From contig UESW01003882.1 of assembly GCA_900491605.1 (NCBI GenBank), positions 384,681-448,680 on the forward strand: 64,000 bases of DNA. Reading direction: 5' to 3'. The notes beneath the pieces are model-generated. The model worked only from the letters and a program-made list of their open reading frames with translations. It searched no databases and was not told the DNA's origin. Both the position numbers and the translations under genes were made by a program. This DNA comes from Calamus simplicifolius. Lineage: Eukaryota > Streptophyta > Magnoliopsida > Arecales > Arecaceae. Below, piece after piece: positions 22,616-35,044 of this stretch; position 1 is the first letter of the stretch, and every line of letters starts with the position of its first letter.

Positions 22616-23200
22616 ATGGAGTCCTCCCCCTTCCTCCGAATTTCCCCACTTGCCCCTCTCCAATTCCCTCGCTCTCCCCACTCCTCCCCACCCGTTCTCC
22701 TTCCCCTCCGCTGCCGCCCGCCCCCGCCCATCCGCCGCCATCCGCCGGCTCCGGCGGCGCTCAAGAGCCCCCGCGGCTTCGGCCCCTCGCCCCAGAAGAC
22801 CAAGAAGCGAAGGCAGAGGAAGAGCTCATCACCCGGCGACGACGACGACGACGATGACGAAGAAGAAGACGGTTCGGAGAACGAGGGCACGATTCCTGAG
22901 GTGGTCACCAACCGGATGATGCAGCGAATGGGGTTCTCGGTGGGGATTCCGCTAGCTTTTGGCCTCCTCTTCTTCCCCTTCTTCTATTACCTCAAGGTCG
23001 GGGCAAAGATCGACGTGCCGACCTGGATTCCTTTAATCGTCTCCTTCTTCTTCTTTGGATCCGCCCTTCTCGGGGTCAGCTATGGGATCGTTTCGGCGAG
23101 CTGGGACCCTCTCCGGGAGGGCTCGCTTCTTGGATGGAACGAAGCTCGCCGGAATTGGCCCGTCTTCTGGCAGTCGCTCTGGGGCGGCGGAAAGAAGTAG
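22616..23200 (+). CDS. PAM68-like chloroplast membrane protein (DUF3464)
   Basis: A single-exon gene for 194 residues, starting at the in-frame ATG at 22,616. An ATG at 22,562 would add 18 residues lacking transit-peptide character. Residues 1-60 are Ser/Pro/Arg-rich with few acids, as in a chloroplast transit peptide. A basic stretch (QKTKKRRQRK) and an Asp/Glu run (about 75-85) follow. Two membrane segments lie at about 106-128 and 137-160. The conserved end reads SYGIVSASWDPLREGSLLG. This is the PAM68 family: Arabidopsis PAM68 helps assemble photosystem II, and the related PAM68L acts in NDH complex assembly. I cannot tell which member this is. The first third is very GC-rich, common for monocot nuclear genes. 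The frame is intact, and it is the clearest host gene here. Confidence 0.9.
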   Translation: MESSPFLRISPLAPLQFPRSPHSSPPVLLPLRCRPPPPIRRHPPAPAALKSPRGFGPSPQKTKKRRQRKSSSPGDDDDDDDEEEDGSENEGTIPEVVTNRMMQRMGFSVGIPLAFGLLFFPFFYYLKVGAKIDVPTWIPLIVSFFFFGSALLGVSYGIVSASWDPLREGSLLGWNEARRNWPVFWQSLWGGGKK

Positions 23201-23682
23201 ATTGAATTGGCCCGCCGAAAGATGAGTCCTTTTTAATTTCTTTTCGCCTGTTTTTCACTCGGTGATTTATTACTTGCTGCTGTTGCTTAGCTGGATTGGC
23301 GCATCAAAGCTCCCTCTTTTTCTCGTACTGGGACTCTGGTTATAGGTCGGTCGTTTAGTTCACCGGAGCGTTGATGCAAAAGATGTATATTTTCTTGTGT
23401 ACCGGAGACTCAGTGGAAACGTTCTTATCTACACTTGCATAATTGATCTTAAAAAAAAAAAATAAAAATTCTTTATTCCAACGAGCATAACCATTCTTTC
23501 AGATCTCAAATTAATTAAATTCTAGATTAATAAAGCATTTTATATGAGTTCATTATGGTTAATGATTGTTTTTTTTTTTTTTTGTTACAAACGGACGGTC
23601 ACACTAGTCTAGTACGACACAACCCAGATATATCGGAATATAAGATTTGCTGCAAAACAGTAGAACAAGGGTCGCCCTGTCT
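23201..23682. other. 3' flank of the PAM68-like gene
   Basis: It holds the 3' untranslated region; an AATAAAAA signal sits near 23,460 and a T-run near 23,570-23,583. No other gene is seen. Confidence 0.5.
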
Positions 23683-23919
23683 TCAAATCCAATAACCAGC
23701 GTTCTGAGCCACTGAAGCTGCCATCCAGTTAGTCGCCACATTAGCTTCACGATATATGTATCGTACCTGTACAGTATCAACTTTCTGCAAGATAAACCAT
23801 ATATCCCTGAGAATAGGGATAGTAGGGGCTTCAGATAATTTTTTTTTTCTCGGCCATCTAATGACCATCATCGAGTCACCCTCAATAACGCACCTATTAG
23901 CCAGAAGAATTCTGCTCAA
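23683..23919 (-). pseudogene. RNase H-like (RVT_3) fragment
   Basis: A minus-strand frame of about 78 codons reads CVIEGDSMMVIRW, then LRDIWFIL and VRYIYREANVATNWMA. This is the back half of the RNase H-like domain found at the end of many plant LINE polyproteins and in free-standing copies (the EGDS and REAN motifs). The front part with the first Asp is not seen. It is probably a LINE remnant, not a gene. Confidence 0.65.
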
Positions 23920-24986
23920 GCAACATAAAGCTCAGTATAGTTAATGATTGTTATTAGCGTTGTTGAACTTATGTGGCATACCTCAAAGAAGAATAAGCAT
24001 TATGTGGCTCATGGTGAGTAGAAAACGTATTAAATTAATTATCATAAGAAGAAGTTTCTATTCTTATTCTACAAATTCATTAAACGGTAATACTTTCGCT
24101 ATCCTTATGATAGAAAGTTCTATCCTATGGCATATATAAAATCCTAATTAAGTCTTACAACAACAAAGAGGGTAATGGATTTGTAATGAATTCGGTATAT
24201 GATTTATCTTAATATTGTATGTGGGCATAATCCCATGATATAGAGATTATCAATTATGTTTTATATTTATGAAATGTAGTTATTCTATCAATTAGCATAT
24301 TGATTAATCTCATATATGTGATATATGTTACAAGGAAAAATTGAATATGTGTGTGTATAAATATTATTTTTGTGAAAGATTATAGTTAATCTGATCTTTA
24401 ATTTTTGAGGTTATTATACTAAGGATGAGCAAGGTTTTCACTTGCGCTTTCCTCGATTATTGATCCGTAACTTGATTGATTTCATATATGTGTTTTTTAT
24501 AGTTTTATGATTTTTGGAGCGAAAGAAAATGCGCAAATTTTTTTGTTATCCCTTTGATAAAATTCTAAAATTTTTTTCTTGAAAAATCTATCGGTTATTC
24601 TTGATTATTTGGCTATTCATTGCTTGTCCTATTATATCCTGTTTATCCCGTAGTTATTCATGTATTCTTCTTGATACCCTATTTTTGGGCAAGTCATTAA
24701 CGGCTAAATAGCCAGTGCTTGAGAGGGGGATTACGTCGACATGATGGACAAATGGGCGATTGACCACCGAAGGTGTAGGTTAGCCCAGGAGATTGTAGCT
24801 TACCCTTTTTTGTCCATTGAGACAGGGTTGGCAATTTTTTTCTTTTTTTTTTGTTTATCCGATTCTAACGGTCACAAAATTTTTTGTTTAAACGGGTAAT
24901 GAAAATTTTTCGTTAATAATTAAATGTTAAATGGCTTGAAAATAGTATTTTCTGTCTTATTTTTGTTTATCCATCCTCGTTTCTTA

Positions 24987-25064
<78 letters not shown>

Positions 25065-26699
25065 TATTAAATATTAAAAATTAAAAATAAATAAAATATA
25101 TATACATTTGAAATGCAATTAGAATTTGATAGATCATTTTTTATCTGATTACTATGTTAAAGCTAATATGTTAGATATATCAATATCAATGATTGGTTGT
25201 TGGCGATTGATCTATCATATTTAAAAAAAATTATTTTTTAAATTTTTAATAATTATAAATTTAATAAAATAATTTTATTTTTTTATTTAAACAAACAAAC
25301 AGGTATGAGTATTCTCATATCTGCTCTGTTAACTATAATGGCTTAACGGGATGGAGATCATTTTTGGACCGTTGCCATCCCTACAATAAGATGAATGGTT
25401 GGCTTTCTGAAATGATCTGCACTATTTTTGGGCGATGGCTTCGACCGAATGTCTAGCCAAAATTTCTTGCTGCTTGTTCCAATAACCAATGAGTGGCTTC
25501 TTGTCGTCTCTTTACTCCATTGGTTGGCAACCAAGAGGTCGTGATGCATCTGAGAAGCTATGAGTTTATCTTTTGGTGAACAACCCATCGCAGCTCTTAT
25601 GGAATGCTCACCGGTCCTTGTTGCTAGCTCCATTGATCTTGAGGGCCTGCCAAGTTCACTGCCCTCTATTGGGAATCTTGCTAGTTTGCCGCAACCTAGG
25701 ATGAATAACTATTTGCGAATAAGCCCGATTTCTCGTCAATTGCCATGGCCATGGGCAGGTTAATTAGATTAGGATTCTGAATCCCTTTTTTTTATTTTAA
25801 TTTATTAAACCTAATTTATCAATTAAACTTTGCAAAACATTACATTATTTTTTTCATGTTTTCTACACTATTTTCTAAATTTTTGGGCTAAAATTTTTGG
25901 GGTAATATTTGGATGCTATCAAGTTTATTAAATTTTGAACATCCTTACATTTGATATATTTTAATTATTTTGCTTCTACTTAATCAAGATTTTGTATTTT
26001 TGATGCATATGTAAAAATAAATGTATTGTGATGCATGAGAAAATTGTTATATTATAGCAATCCTAATTACACTAATTTTTAATAGTTGGTACCACTTATT
26101 GTGGGACTAGTCATGATAAAATATAATAAAAATAAAGGGGAATGCAATGGCACTGAAATACATACGAACAATGGTCATACCTTATTAGCGTGCCATTATT
26201 TAATAGGATTTTTGGTAGGATAAAAAAAGTAAATTAATATTATATTTTTAAAGGATTTGTGTATATCCTATGTATATCGGCCTTAAGAGTATAAACATTT
26301 AATTATTTTAATTCATCTTATGAAGGAGTCTGATTTATGTGTTACAATTCATGACCCTTAGGTTAGATTGTAACGATGCAAAGGCTCATAAATTCAATAA
26401 ATAGTTCGGTTAATTGAATAACATAGCAATTTATTTTAAGTAGCATGATTTTAGTTCTATGTGCAGAATAAAATTATTCATAATTATTTTCTTAGTTTCT
26501 CATAATTTTGCATTGGGAATACCATTATCAGCCACTAAAATAATTTTTAGGATTAATTACGAGGACTGAGTTGAGTTGCTTATGGTTCACCTTTTTATTA
26601 TGAATATAGACTTAACCTTGAGAGTTGACGAGCTTACCTAGCCCACTGATAATATTTCTATTAAAGATAAGGCTTATTATGAGAGATAAGATTATTTAA
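23920..26699. other. Unassigned AT-rich intergenic DNA
   Basis: Apart from the TA microsatellite at 24,991 I recognise nothing. A slightly GC-richer patch at 25,340-25,790 has short open frames on both strands with no match I know. Confidence 0.4.
24991..25059. repeat. (TA)34 microsatellite
   Basis: An uninterrupted alternating TA run of about 69 bases. Confidence 0.95.
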
Positions 26700-29600
26700 A
26701 TATGATGATTATGAAGCACTCAATAGAAAAGTCTATTTGATGGAGTGTACATCAAACTGATAAGAATAAAGATTCTTTTGAGGCTGTTGGTAGAAAATTT
26801 ATCAAGTTTGACAAGGTTGAAAAATGAAATTATCTAAGATTATTAATTTTTGCTATTTATGATAGTGTAAGTAGAATATGTGAGCATATTATGAAACCAT
26901 TCATTACTTTAATAAGTTGAATAATACGAAGGTAAATCTATTTGAGAGCTTCATATTTGGGCTAGTTATAGAATCTCTTCCATCACAATTTGATGCTCCA
27001 AAGACCTCCTACAATGTTCAAAAGGAGGAATGGGATTTGCATTAAATGAATGCCATTATTACTCAAGAGGAAGAAATGATAAAAAGGAGCAAGAGTCAAA
27101 GTATTCATGTGGTTACTTATGGTTCTCATAATGGAAAGAAGTACATTAAGAGAATGAAGGGTAACAACAACTTTGGAAAGAAAAAGGATGGAAAGTCTAG
27201 ACTTAAGACAAAAGGTTTTAAGGAAAAGTATAATTTTTTTAGAAAACTAGATACAAGCAAGCTAACCATGATGAATTTATAAACTGGCTTGAGAAGGAAG
27301 GTATCCCTCTAGCTCAAGTATATTTTGAGTCAAATACTATTTATGTTCCCTTTGATACTTCATGGTTTGACGTTAGTACAATAATTCATGCCACAAATTC
27401 CTTGCATGAATTTAGAAAGAGTTGGAAGCCAAATGATGGGAATTGATGATCAACATGGGAAATGGAGTAAAAGTAAAAGTGGAACACAGAAGATCAATTA
27501 ATCTTTTTAAGTATTTGGTCATGTTTTAGAATTGAAAGATGTTGCCTATATTACCTTCAATTATGAGATATTTGTTTTCTAATTTTCTTTTGGATAAATA
27601 TTGTTACTTCTTTTTATTTAGAAATAGGAAGATTATTTTGCATTATGGTTTTGCTATGGTTGGATATAATATTTTACAAGATGGCCTATATAAAGTTATT
27701 TTAAATCTTACTCTTTTTATTCCTTTCATCTCTTCTGACAAAATGTTGTATTGGTTCTAAACATGGAAGAGTAGATGCAAATTTTTTGATTCTATAGCAT
27801 AGACATTTGGAACATATCTCTAGGGAGATAATGGAAGGACCGATTAAGAAGGGTATTCTATAGACTTCTCTTTGAGATGTGTGTTGATTGTATAAAAGGT
27901 AAATTTATAGCTAGAGCTAGAAAGAAAGGGGTAACCAGAAGTAAGAAAATTTTGGATCTGAATCACATTGATATTTGTGGGTATTTACTTTTTCTACCAT
28001 GGGTGGATATAAATCCTTTATTATCTTTATTGATTGATTAGAATCTTCATATGATTTTAAAGTCTTTAAGGTTGATGTGTAAGAAATGTAAGGAAATTAA
28101 ACCTGTAAAATCAATTGAGGTGGAAAGTATTACGATAAATATGATGAGATTGGTTAAAATCTTAGGCTTTTTGCTAGATTTCTTTAAGAATGTGATATTG
28201 AAGCTTAGTATGCACTGTCATGTACTCCTAAATAGAATAGAGCTGCAGAAAGAAAAAAATACATACTTACAAATATGATGAGTACATGATAAGTTATTCG
28301 ACCTTACCATAATTTTCATACCGAGATGCACTAAAAATTGCTATTTATATTTTAAAGCAGATACTTGGTAAATTTGTTTTGAATAGTCCTTATGAATTGT
28401 GGTTAGTAAAAAGTCTAATATGAGACATTTTTATATTTGGAGTTGCAAAGCAAAGGTAAAACCATACAATCGACAATAAAGGAAACTTGATTTAAAGACA
28501 ATCAACGAATACTTTATTGGGCATTGTACTGGCTTGGAAGGTTTTAGATTTTATTGTACTTTCTATACTACTGCAGTTGTTAAATTTGATTAAGCTTTTT
28601 TTTTTTTTTTTTTTGAAGATGACCTTGGTTATGTGAGTTCATAATGATGCAATATTATCTTTTGAGAAGAATGGGTTATTACTCTTATACCTATTATTTC
28701 ACCTTCAATCATTATGCCTTATACTACTAAATATATTATTGCCACTTTCTATCAAAAAACTATTAATTATTCACCATCTATTATTGATATGGATCAAACC
28801 TAAACTGTAAATGGTGCTCCTTTAAGGAGATCTTTGAGGATTCATACATACGACATTTTAGATTATTATATAGTCTATTTATATGAATTTGATGTTGGCA
28901 TTAATTCTGATTCAATCATAATTTTAGAGGCTATTGATAATCTTTGGGTGTCTCATTGGATGGATGCTATGCATAATGAATTAGCATCCATGGATCACAA
29001 TAATGTATGGGATTTAGTAGAGTTACTTATTGGTTGCAAATAGGTTTTCAAGACCAAACGTGATGTTATATGCAATATTGAGAGACGTAAAGCTAAACTT
29101 GCGGCAAAGAATTTTACTTAAAGAGAGGATATTGATTATAAGTAGACCATCTCACCTCTCTCTACTAAGGATTCATTTTGGATAATTTTGGACTTGATAG
29201 TTCATTTTGATTTAGAATTTCATCAGATGAATATTAAAATTGCTTTTCTTAATGATAGCTAGATAGAAGATGCATATGTCGTACATCTTAATGGTTCTAA
29301 GGTGATGACAAAGAATATCTAGCATGCAAGTTGAAGAGGTTTATATATGAATTAAATTAAGCTTCTAAATGATGACACCTTAAATTTGATAAGATAGTCA
29401 CTTCTTTCTGATTTTAAGAAGAATGTTTGCATATATATGAGAGTGAGTGGGAGAACATTCTTTGTGTGTGTGTGTGTGTTATACGTTGATGATATTGTTC
29501 TTATAAGCAATGATATTGTTATTCTGAATGAGACAAAGCAATTGCTATTATGTTACTTTAACATGAAAGATCTTGATGATGCTTCTTTTATTCTAGGAAT

Positions 29601-30020
29601 GCAAATCTATTGTGAAAGATCCGAAAGTATTCTTGGCCTATCTTAGAAGATCTTTGTTAATAGTTCTTAGTAAGTTTAATATGCAATCTTACTCCTCTAT
29701 AGCAGCATCTACTCTAAAAGGCAAGAAACTTTGGATAACTCAATGCCCTCAAATAAGTCTACCTGAATTGAACCATTGAAAAGCTGCACCATAAGATATA
29801 TACAGGGCATAAAGACTATATGTTCAGTTGTTCACTTATAAGCGATTTGATTATTTTAAGGTGGTTGAATATTCTGATGGTAACCATGCAGGCTGTTTAG
29901 ATGATAGAAGATTTACTTTTGCATCTATATTTGTAATGGTAGGAGAAGCTGTTTCGTAGAGGAGTATAAAGCAAGAACTTATAGCTGCCTTGGCTATAAA
30001 AGTAGAGTATGAACAATTCT
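26700..30020 (+). pseudogene. Decayed Ty1/copia polyprotein
   Basis: Order on the plus strand is gag, integrase, RT, RNase H, which is the copia order. Gag-like: about 26,890-27,250 (LPSQFDAPKTSYNVQK, then a Lys-rich tail). Integrase: 27,940-28,280 (LDLNHIDICG, later NRAAERK). RT: about 28,950-29,640 with an MNIKIAFLND-like block and YVDDIVLISND near 29,480. RNase H: 29,860-30,010 (EYSDGNHAGCLDDRRF, then a VEYEQF end). Stops and frame changes are frequent and mostly from A/T drift. No LTRs could be paired. A GT microsatellite (about 29,464-29,480) sits just before the YVDD block. Confidence 0.8.
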
Positions 30021-30417
30021 TAATGTAATGGTACTCAGACCAGCCGCAGAGGAAGATATCATCAAGGTGCCCGGCTTCACGGATCTAGCCATGGACCACT
30101 TGTGGCTGGGGCCCTCATTCACCGTCCACTCCACGCCACTCCTCTCGCAACACAGGTCCCTAATGTTTATTCCGATCCTCCACACCTCACCGATGAACCG
30201 GGTATTGATTTAGTGGTCAATAATAGAGTTTACTGTGGAATGTTCGGTAGAAAATCAACAGGCTTGTCCCTATGCTTTCCATGGGTCCGGAAACATTATT
30301 AGATGGGCCAATACTTCCCGCAAGGCTTGCTTCATCAACTGCCATTCTAGCTCTCTGACGATGGTGGTTGTGGTGACATCACCTTGTTTTCCTCCATCTT
30401 ATTTAGGCACTGTTTGA
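30021..30417. other. Unassigned DNA left of the MITE
   Basis: GC content is moderate. Overlapping open frames on both strands match nothing I know. The continuation right of the MITE begins at 38,002. Confidence 0.35.
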
Positions 30418-30619
30418 TTAGGCACTGTTTGATAGCTTTTGGGCTATTTCTAGATAAATGTTAGCATTTATCCAGGAAATAGTTGAGGGGATAAACACTG
30501 ATTTGGCTGATCCAACGCCGTTAGAGAGCCGTGAAGGAAACTGACAGAGCCCCGCTTCGAACTCCAAGGCCCATCTCGACCGCCGCGTCGGTCACCCACG
30601 TCCTAGCTACATGGGCCAC

Positions 30620-32010
30620 TCTCCCCGAGACCCCCCGTTGGTCTCAGGGCCCGACCACAGCATCCTACCCTGAGACCCCCCGTCGGTCTCGGGGTGCATC
30701 AACACCATCCTACCCCGAGACCCCCCGTCGGTCTCGGGGTGCATTCACATCATCCTACCCTGAGACCCCTTGTCGGTCTCGGGGTCCATTCACATCATCC
30801 TACCCCGAGACCGTGCATCAACACCATCCTACCCCGAGACCCCCCGTCGATCTCGGGGTGCATTCACATCATCCTACCCCAAGACCCCCTGTCGGTCTCG
30901 GGGTCCATTCACATCATCCTACCCCGAGACCTCCCGTCGGTCTCGGGATGCATCAACAGCACCCTACCCCGAGACCCCCCGTCGGTCTCGGGGTGCATGG
31001 ACATCATCCTACCCGAGACCCCCCGTCGATCTCGGGATCCATTCACAGCATCCTACCACGAGACCCCCTGTCGGTCTCGGGGTCCATTCACATCATCATA
31101 CCCCGAGACCCCCTGTCGGTCTCGGGGTCCATTCACATCATCCTACCCCGAGACCCCCCATCGGTCTCGGGGTGCATCAACAGCACCCTACCCCGAGACC
31201 CCCGTCGGTCTCGGGATGCATGGACATCATCCTACCCCGAGACCCCCCGTTGGTCTCGGGGTCCATTCACATCATCATACCCCGAGACCCCCTGTCGGTC
31301 TCGGGGTCCATTCACATCATCCTACCCTGAGACCCCCCGTCGGTCTCGGGGTGCATCAACAGCACCCTACCCCGAGACCCCCCGTCGGTCTCGGGGTCAT
31401 GGACATCATCCTACCCCGAGACCCCCCATCGGTCTCGGGGTCCATTCACAGCATCCTACCCCGAGACCCCCTGTCGATCTCGGGGTCCATTCACATCATC
31501 ATACCCCAAAACCCCCTGTCGATCTCGGGGTGCATGGACATCATCCTATCCCGAGACCCCCCGTCGGTCTCGGGGTCCATTCACATCATCATACCCCGAG
31601 ACCCCCTGTCGGTCTTGGGGTCCATTCACATCATCCTACCCCGAGGCCCCCGTCGGTCTCGGGGTGCATCAACAGCACCCTACCCCGAAACCCCCCGTCG
31701 ATCTTGGGGTGCATGGACATCATCCTACCCCGAGACCCCCCGTCGGTCTCGGGGTCCATTCACAGCATCCTACCCCGAGACCCCCTGTCGGTCTCAGGGT
31801 CCATTCACATCATCATACCCCGAGACCCCCTGTCGATCTCGGGGTCCATTCACATCATCTTACCCCGAGACTCCCCATCGGTCTCGGGGTGCATCAACAG
31901 CACCGTACCCCGAGACCCACCGTCGATCTCGGGGTGCATGGACATCATCCTACCTCGAGACCCCCCGTCGGTCTCGGGGTCCATTCACAGCATCCTACCC
32001 CAAGACTCCA
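30620..32010. repeat. 45-bp hairpin minisatellite, 5' LTR copy
   Basis: About 31 units. Each carries CCCCGAGACC, a 7-base loop and GGTCTCGGGG: a perfect 10-bp stem. The 18-base linkers come in a repeating cycle (TGCATCAACAGCACCCTA, TGCATGGACATCATCCTA, TCCATTCACAGCATCCTA, TCCATTCACATCATCATA, TCCATTCACATCATCCTA), so a 225-bp higher-order unit is seen over most of the array. Confidence 0.92.
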
Positions 32011-32029
32011 AGGCCGACAGCCCCAACGG

Positions 32030-32620
32030 CCGATGGTTTCCAGCCGGCCCCGGCCTGTCCCAGCCAAGCGGCCGACACCTTCCAGCCGGCCCTGGCCTAT
32101 CCCAGCCAGGCGGCCCCGGCACCTGCCCAGCCGGCCACTGCCTGTCCCAGCCAGGCGGCCCCGGCACCTCCTAGCCGGCCGACGGCTTCCAGCCAGCCCC
32201 GGCCTATCCCAGCCAGGTGGCCCCGGCACCTTCTAGCCGGCCCCGGCCTGTCCCAGCCAGGCAGCCCCGGCACCTGCCTAGCCGGCCCCTGCCTGTCCCA
32301 GCCAGGCTGCCCCGACACCTGCGAGCCGGCCTCGGCCTGTCCTAGCCAGGCGGCCCCGGCAACTTCCTAGCCGGCCCCGGCCTGTCCTAGCCAGGCGGCC
32401 CCGGCACCTTCCTAGCCGGCCCCGACCTGTCCTAGCCAGGCAGCCCCGGCACCTGCCAACCGGCCCCGGCCTGTCCCAGCCAGGCGGCTCCGGCACCTTC
32501 CAGCCGGCCTCGGCCTGTCCCAGCCAGGCGGCCCCGGCACCTTCCTGGCCGGCCCCAGCAGCTGCTAGCCGGCCCCGGCCTGTCCCAGCCAGGCGGCCCC
32601 GGCACCTTCCAGCCGGGGAG
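32030..32620. repeat. Second 45-bp GC-rich minisatellite, 5' LTR copy
   Basis: About 13 units of a 45-bp sequence with the core GCCGGCCCCGGCCTGTCCCA followed by GCCAGGCGGC. No hairpin as regular as in the first array. Confidence 0.85.
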
Positions 32621-32862
32621 GACGGCCCCTGCTTTCCCTTCTCTGATGGAATAGGATCCATCAACCAGTTGCAACCACCGACCTTGATGGGACTTGACAT
32701 ATCAAAAAAGAAGGCAAGTTCTGCCATTGCTGCCATCACCTTAAATGCTCTGACAAAGTGGTTGAACCCCATGCCTCACAGACGTCAGCTCTGACACTTC
32801 ACCCATCAAGGTCATCATTACAAGGTTCCAAACCACTCAAGCCAGACAAACTCTTAAGCGCC

Positions 32863-32869
32863 TATAAGA
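32863..32869 (+). promoter_or_regulatory. TATA box in the 5' LTR
   Basis: TATAAGA lies about 260 bp before the LTR end, and the same is at 37,523 in the other LTR. Placement suits an R/U5 boundary downstream. Confidence 0.5.
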
Positions 32870-33124
32870 TGGGTAAGAGGGACTCTCGACCAGGTAACAT
32901 GCTCATGACACCCCTTAGGGCTCACAACGAGAGATCTCTCTCTCGGAGCCATCTCTCTCTTTCTTTTTCGAGCTTCCTCAAGCTCACGGCTGATGCCCAG
33001 ACCACTGACTTGAGCGTCGGAGGGTCCCCGCCGGAATCTCCGGCCCCCGGGACTTGCTTGCAGGTGCGAGGAGCTCACTGGAGGAGGCGACCGCTCGCTC
33101 GAGGCCGGTGATTTGGTGTCATCA

Positions 33125-33142
33125 GATTGGCGCGCCAGGTAG
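33125..33142 (+). other. Primer-binding site of the non-autonomous element
   Basis: GATTGGCGCGCCAGGTAG follows the LTR directly. It is the same core as in the Tat element at 9,662-9,675. Confidence 0.8.
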
Positions 33143-33571
33143 GGGGGATAAGAGAGATTTTGAATCGGCAATCGACAACTCCTCTCTCCCCGAGCTCTTA
33201 AACAATGGTGAAGAACCGTACGCAAGAGGTCTCCACCAGCTATGCTGGGGGGCAGCGTCAAGTCTTTGGTGGTGATGCACGTCCGGATGGTCCTCACCAA
33301 TCATGCCGGGGGGCATCCATGTCACACTGAGCAACAAGGGACCATTCTCTCTGCTCCTCACTCACCACCAACCTCAGCTGCTTTTATCAACCAGAGGCGG
33401 ACTACAGCATGGGTCGAAGAATAATTTCCAGAAGGGGTGAACTTGAGACATTATTCGTCACCTCAAGGATTTATGGGCATGTCAATTTCTGGTGGTAGTG
33501 AGCCAAGAGCCAAACCGAGCCTAGGACCTTTTACGGGTTTCGTTCTAGCTGCTCTCAAGCTTCTGCACCGA
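33143..33571 (+). other. Unique leader of the non-autonomous element
   Basis: About 430 bases with no recognised protein domain. A short open stretch from an ATG near 33,207 does not match gag well enough to call. Confidence 0.5.
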
Positions 33572-34440
33572 GAGCGGTCTACCACCAGCTCTCAGCAACA
33601 AAAGTCCGGGTCCAGCAGGGACGGCCCCGGCCGGCCCCAAGCGCTGGCACCAAAGCCCTGGGCCAGTCAGGCATGAAGCCCGACCCCGGTCGGCACCAAA
33701 GCCCTGGGCCAGCCACGCATGAAGCCCAGTGTACCACTGGCAGAGCGGTCTACCACCGGCTCTCAGCAACAAAAGTCCGGGTCCAGCAGGGACGGCCCAG
33801 GCTGGCCCCAAGCGCCGGCACCAAAGCCCTGGGCCAGCCAGGCATGAAGCCCGACCCCGGTCGGCACCAAAGCCCTGGGCCAGCCAGGCATGAAGCCCAG
33901 TGTACCACTGGCAGAGCGGTCTACCATCGGCTCTCAGCAACAAAAGTCCGGGTCCAGCAGGGACGGCCCCGGCCGGCCCCAAGCGCCAACACCAAAGCCC
34001 TGGGCCAGCCAGGCATGAAGCCCGACCTCGGTCGGCACCAAAGCCCTGGGCCAGTCAGGCATGAAGCTCAGTGTACCACTGGCAGAGCAGTCTACCATCA
34101 GCTCTCAGCAATAAAAGTCCGGGTCCAGCAGGGACGGCCCCGGCCGGCCCCAAGCGCCGGCACCAAAGCCCTGGGCCAGCCAGACATGAAGCCCGACCCC
34201 AATCGACACCAAAGCCCTGGGCCAGCCAGGCATGAAGCACAGTGTACCACTGGCAGAGCGGTCTATCGCCGGCTCTTAGCAACAAAAGTTCAGGTCCAGC
34301 AGGGACGGCCCCGGCCGGCCCCAAGCGCCGGCACCAAAGCCCTGGGCCAGCCAAGCATAAAGCCCAACCCCGTCGGCACCAAAGCCCTGGGCCAGCTAGG
34401 CATGAAGCCCGACACCCGTTGGCACATGAAGCCCTGCACC
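33572..34440. repeat. 171-bp tandem array, internal region
   Basis: Five units, with GAGCGGTCTACCA or a variant at 33,572, 33,743, 33,914, 34,085 and 34,255. Each unit itself holds two copies of a GGCACCAAAGCCCTGGGCCA block. Open frames here (including a 259-codon one) are repeat by-products. Confidence 0.9.
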
Positions 34441-34850
34441 AGCAAGGCGTGAAGCCCGGTACCCGTCGGCACCTGAAGCCCTGCACCAGCCAGGCATGAA
34501 GCCCGACACCCGTCGGCACATGAAGCCCTGCACCAGCCAGGCGTGAAGCCCGACACCTGTCGGCACCTGAAGCCCTGCACCAGCCAGGCATGAAGCCCGA
34601 CACCCGTCGGCACATGAAGCCCTACACCAGCCAGGCATGAAGCCCGGCACCCGTCGGCACCTGAAGCCCTGCACCAGCCAGGCATGAAGCCCGACACCTA
34701 TCGGCACATGAAGCCCTGCACCAGCCAGGCATGAAGCCCGACACCAGTCGGCACCAAAGCCCTGGGCCAGCCAGGCATGAATCCCGACACCCGTCGGCAC
34801 ATGAAGCCCTGCACCAGCCAGGCATGAAGCCCTGCATCAGGCAAGGATCA
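34441..34850. repeat. 48-bp tandem array, internal region
   Basis: About eight units of GAAGCCCGACACCCGTCGGC followed by an ACATGAAGCCCTGCACCAGC block. The unit shares GCATGAAGCCCGAC with the 171-bp array, so one probably arose from the other. Confidence 0.85.
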
Positions 34851-34906
34851 ACCACTTGGGAGGTAACGCCCCTTTCGCCTTGCTGGGGTAGGCCTGCTTC
34901 GTCTCA

Positions 34907-34922
34907 GGGGTGAGGGGGCATC
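34907..34922 (+). other. Polypurine tract of the non-autonomous element
   Basis: GGGGTGAGGGGGCATC stands directly before the 3' LTR start. Confidence 0.8.
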
Positions 34923-35044
34923 TGATGTGGCTGATCCAACGCCGTTAGAGAGCCATGAAGGAAGCTGACAGAGCCCCGCTTCGACCTCCATGGCCCATCT
35001 CGACCGCCGCATCGGTCACCCATATCCTAGCTACGTGGGCCACT

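Larger units (their letters stand above)
30499..33124 (+). repeat. 5' LTR of the non-autonomous element (2,626 bp)
   Basis: Starts at T30,499 after AACAC and ends CATCA at 33,124. It is about 238 bp shorter than the other LTR, close to five 45-bp units, so array copy number explains the difference. Confidence 0.9.

Noticed and set aside
25358..25763. Open frames on both strands in a GC-richer patch
   Set aside because: No motif or family recognised and no gene signals.
30620..32010. CRISPR-like array (regular repeat with variable spacer)
   Set aside because: Spacers are only five recurring types inside a plant LTR element; no cas genes. It is a minisatellite.
30531..32370. Overlapping 500+ codon open frames in the LTR (Pro/Ser/Arg-rich, 15-residue repeats)
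   Set aside because: Three frames are open at once because the unit is 45 bp. The sequence is LTR and there is no domain, so these are repeat artefacts.
33545..34800. Cys/Ala/Gly-rich minus-strand and plus-strand open frames
   Set aside because: They run across the 171-bp and 48-bp arrays with periods divisible by three; not supported as genes.
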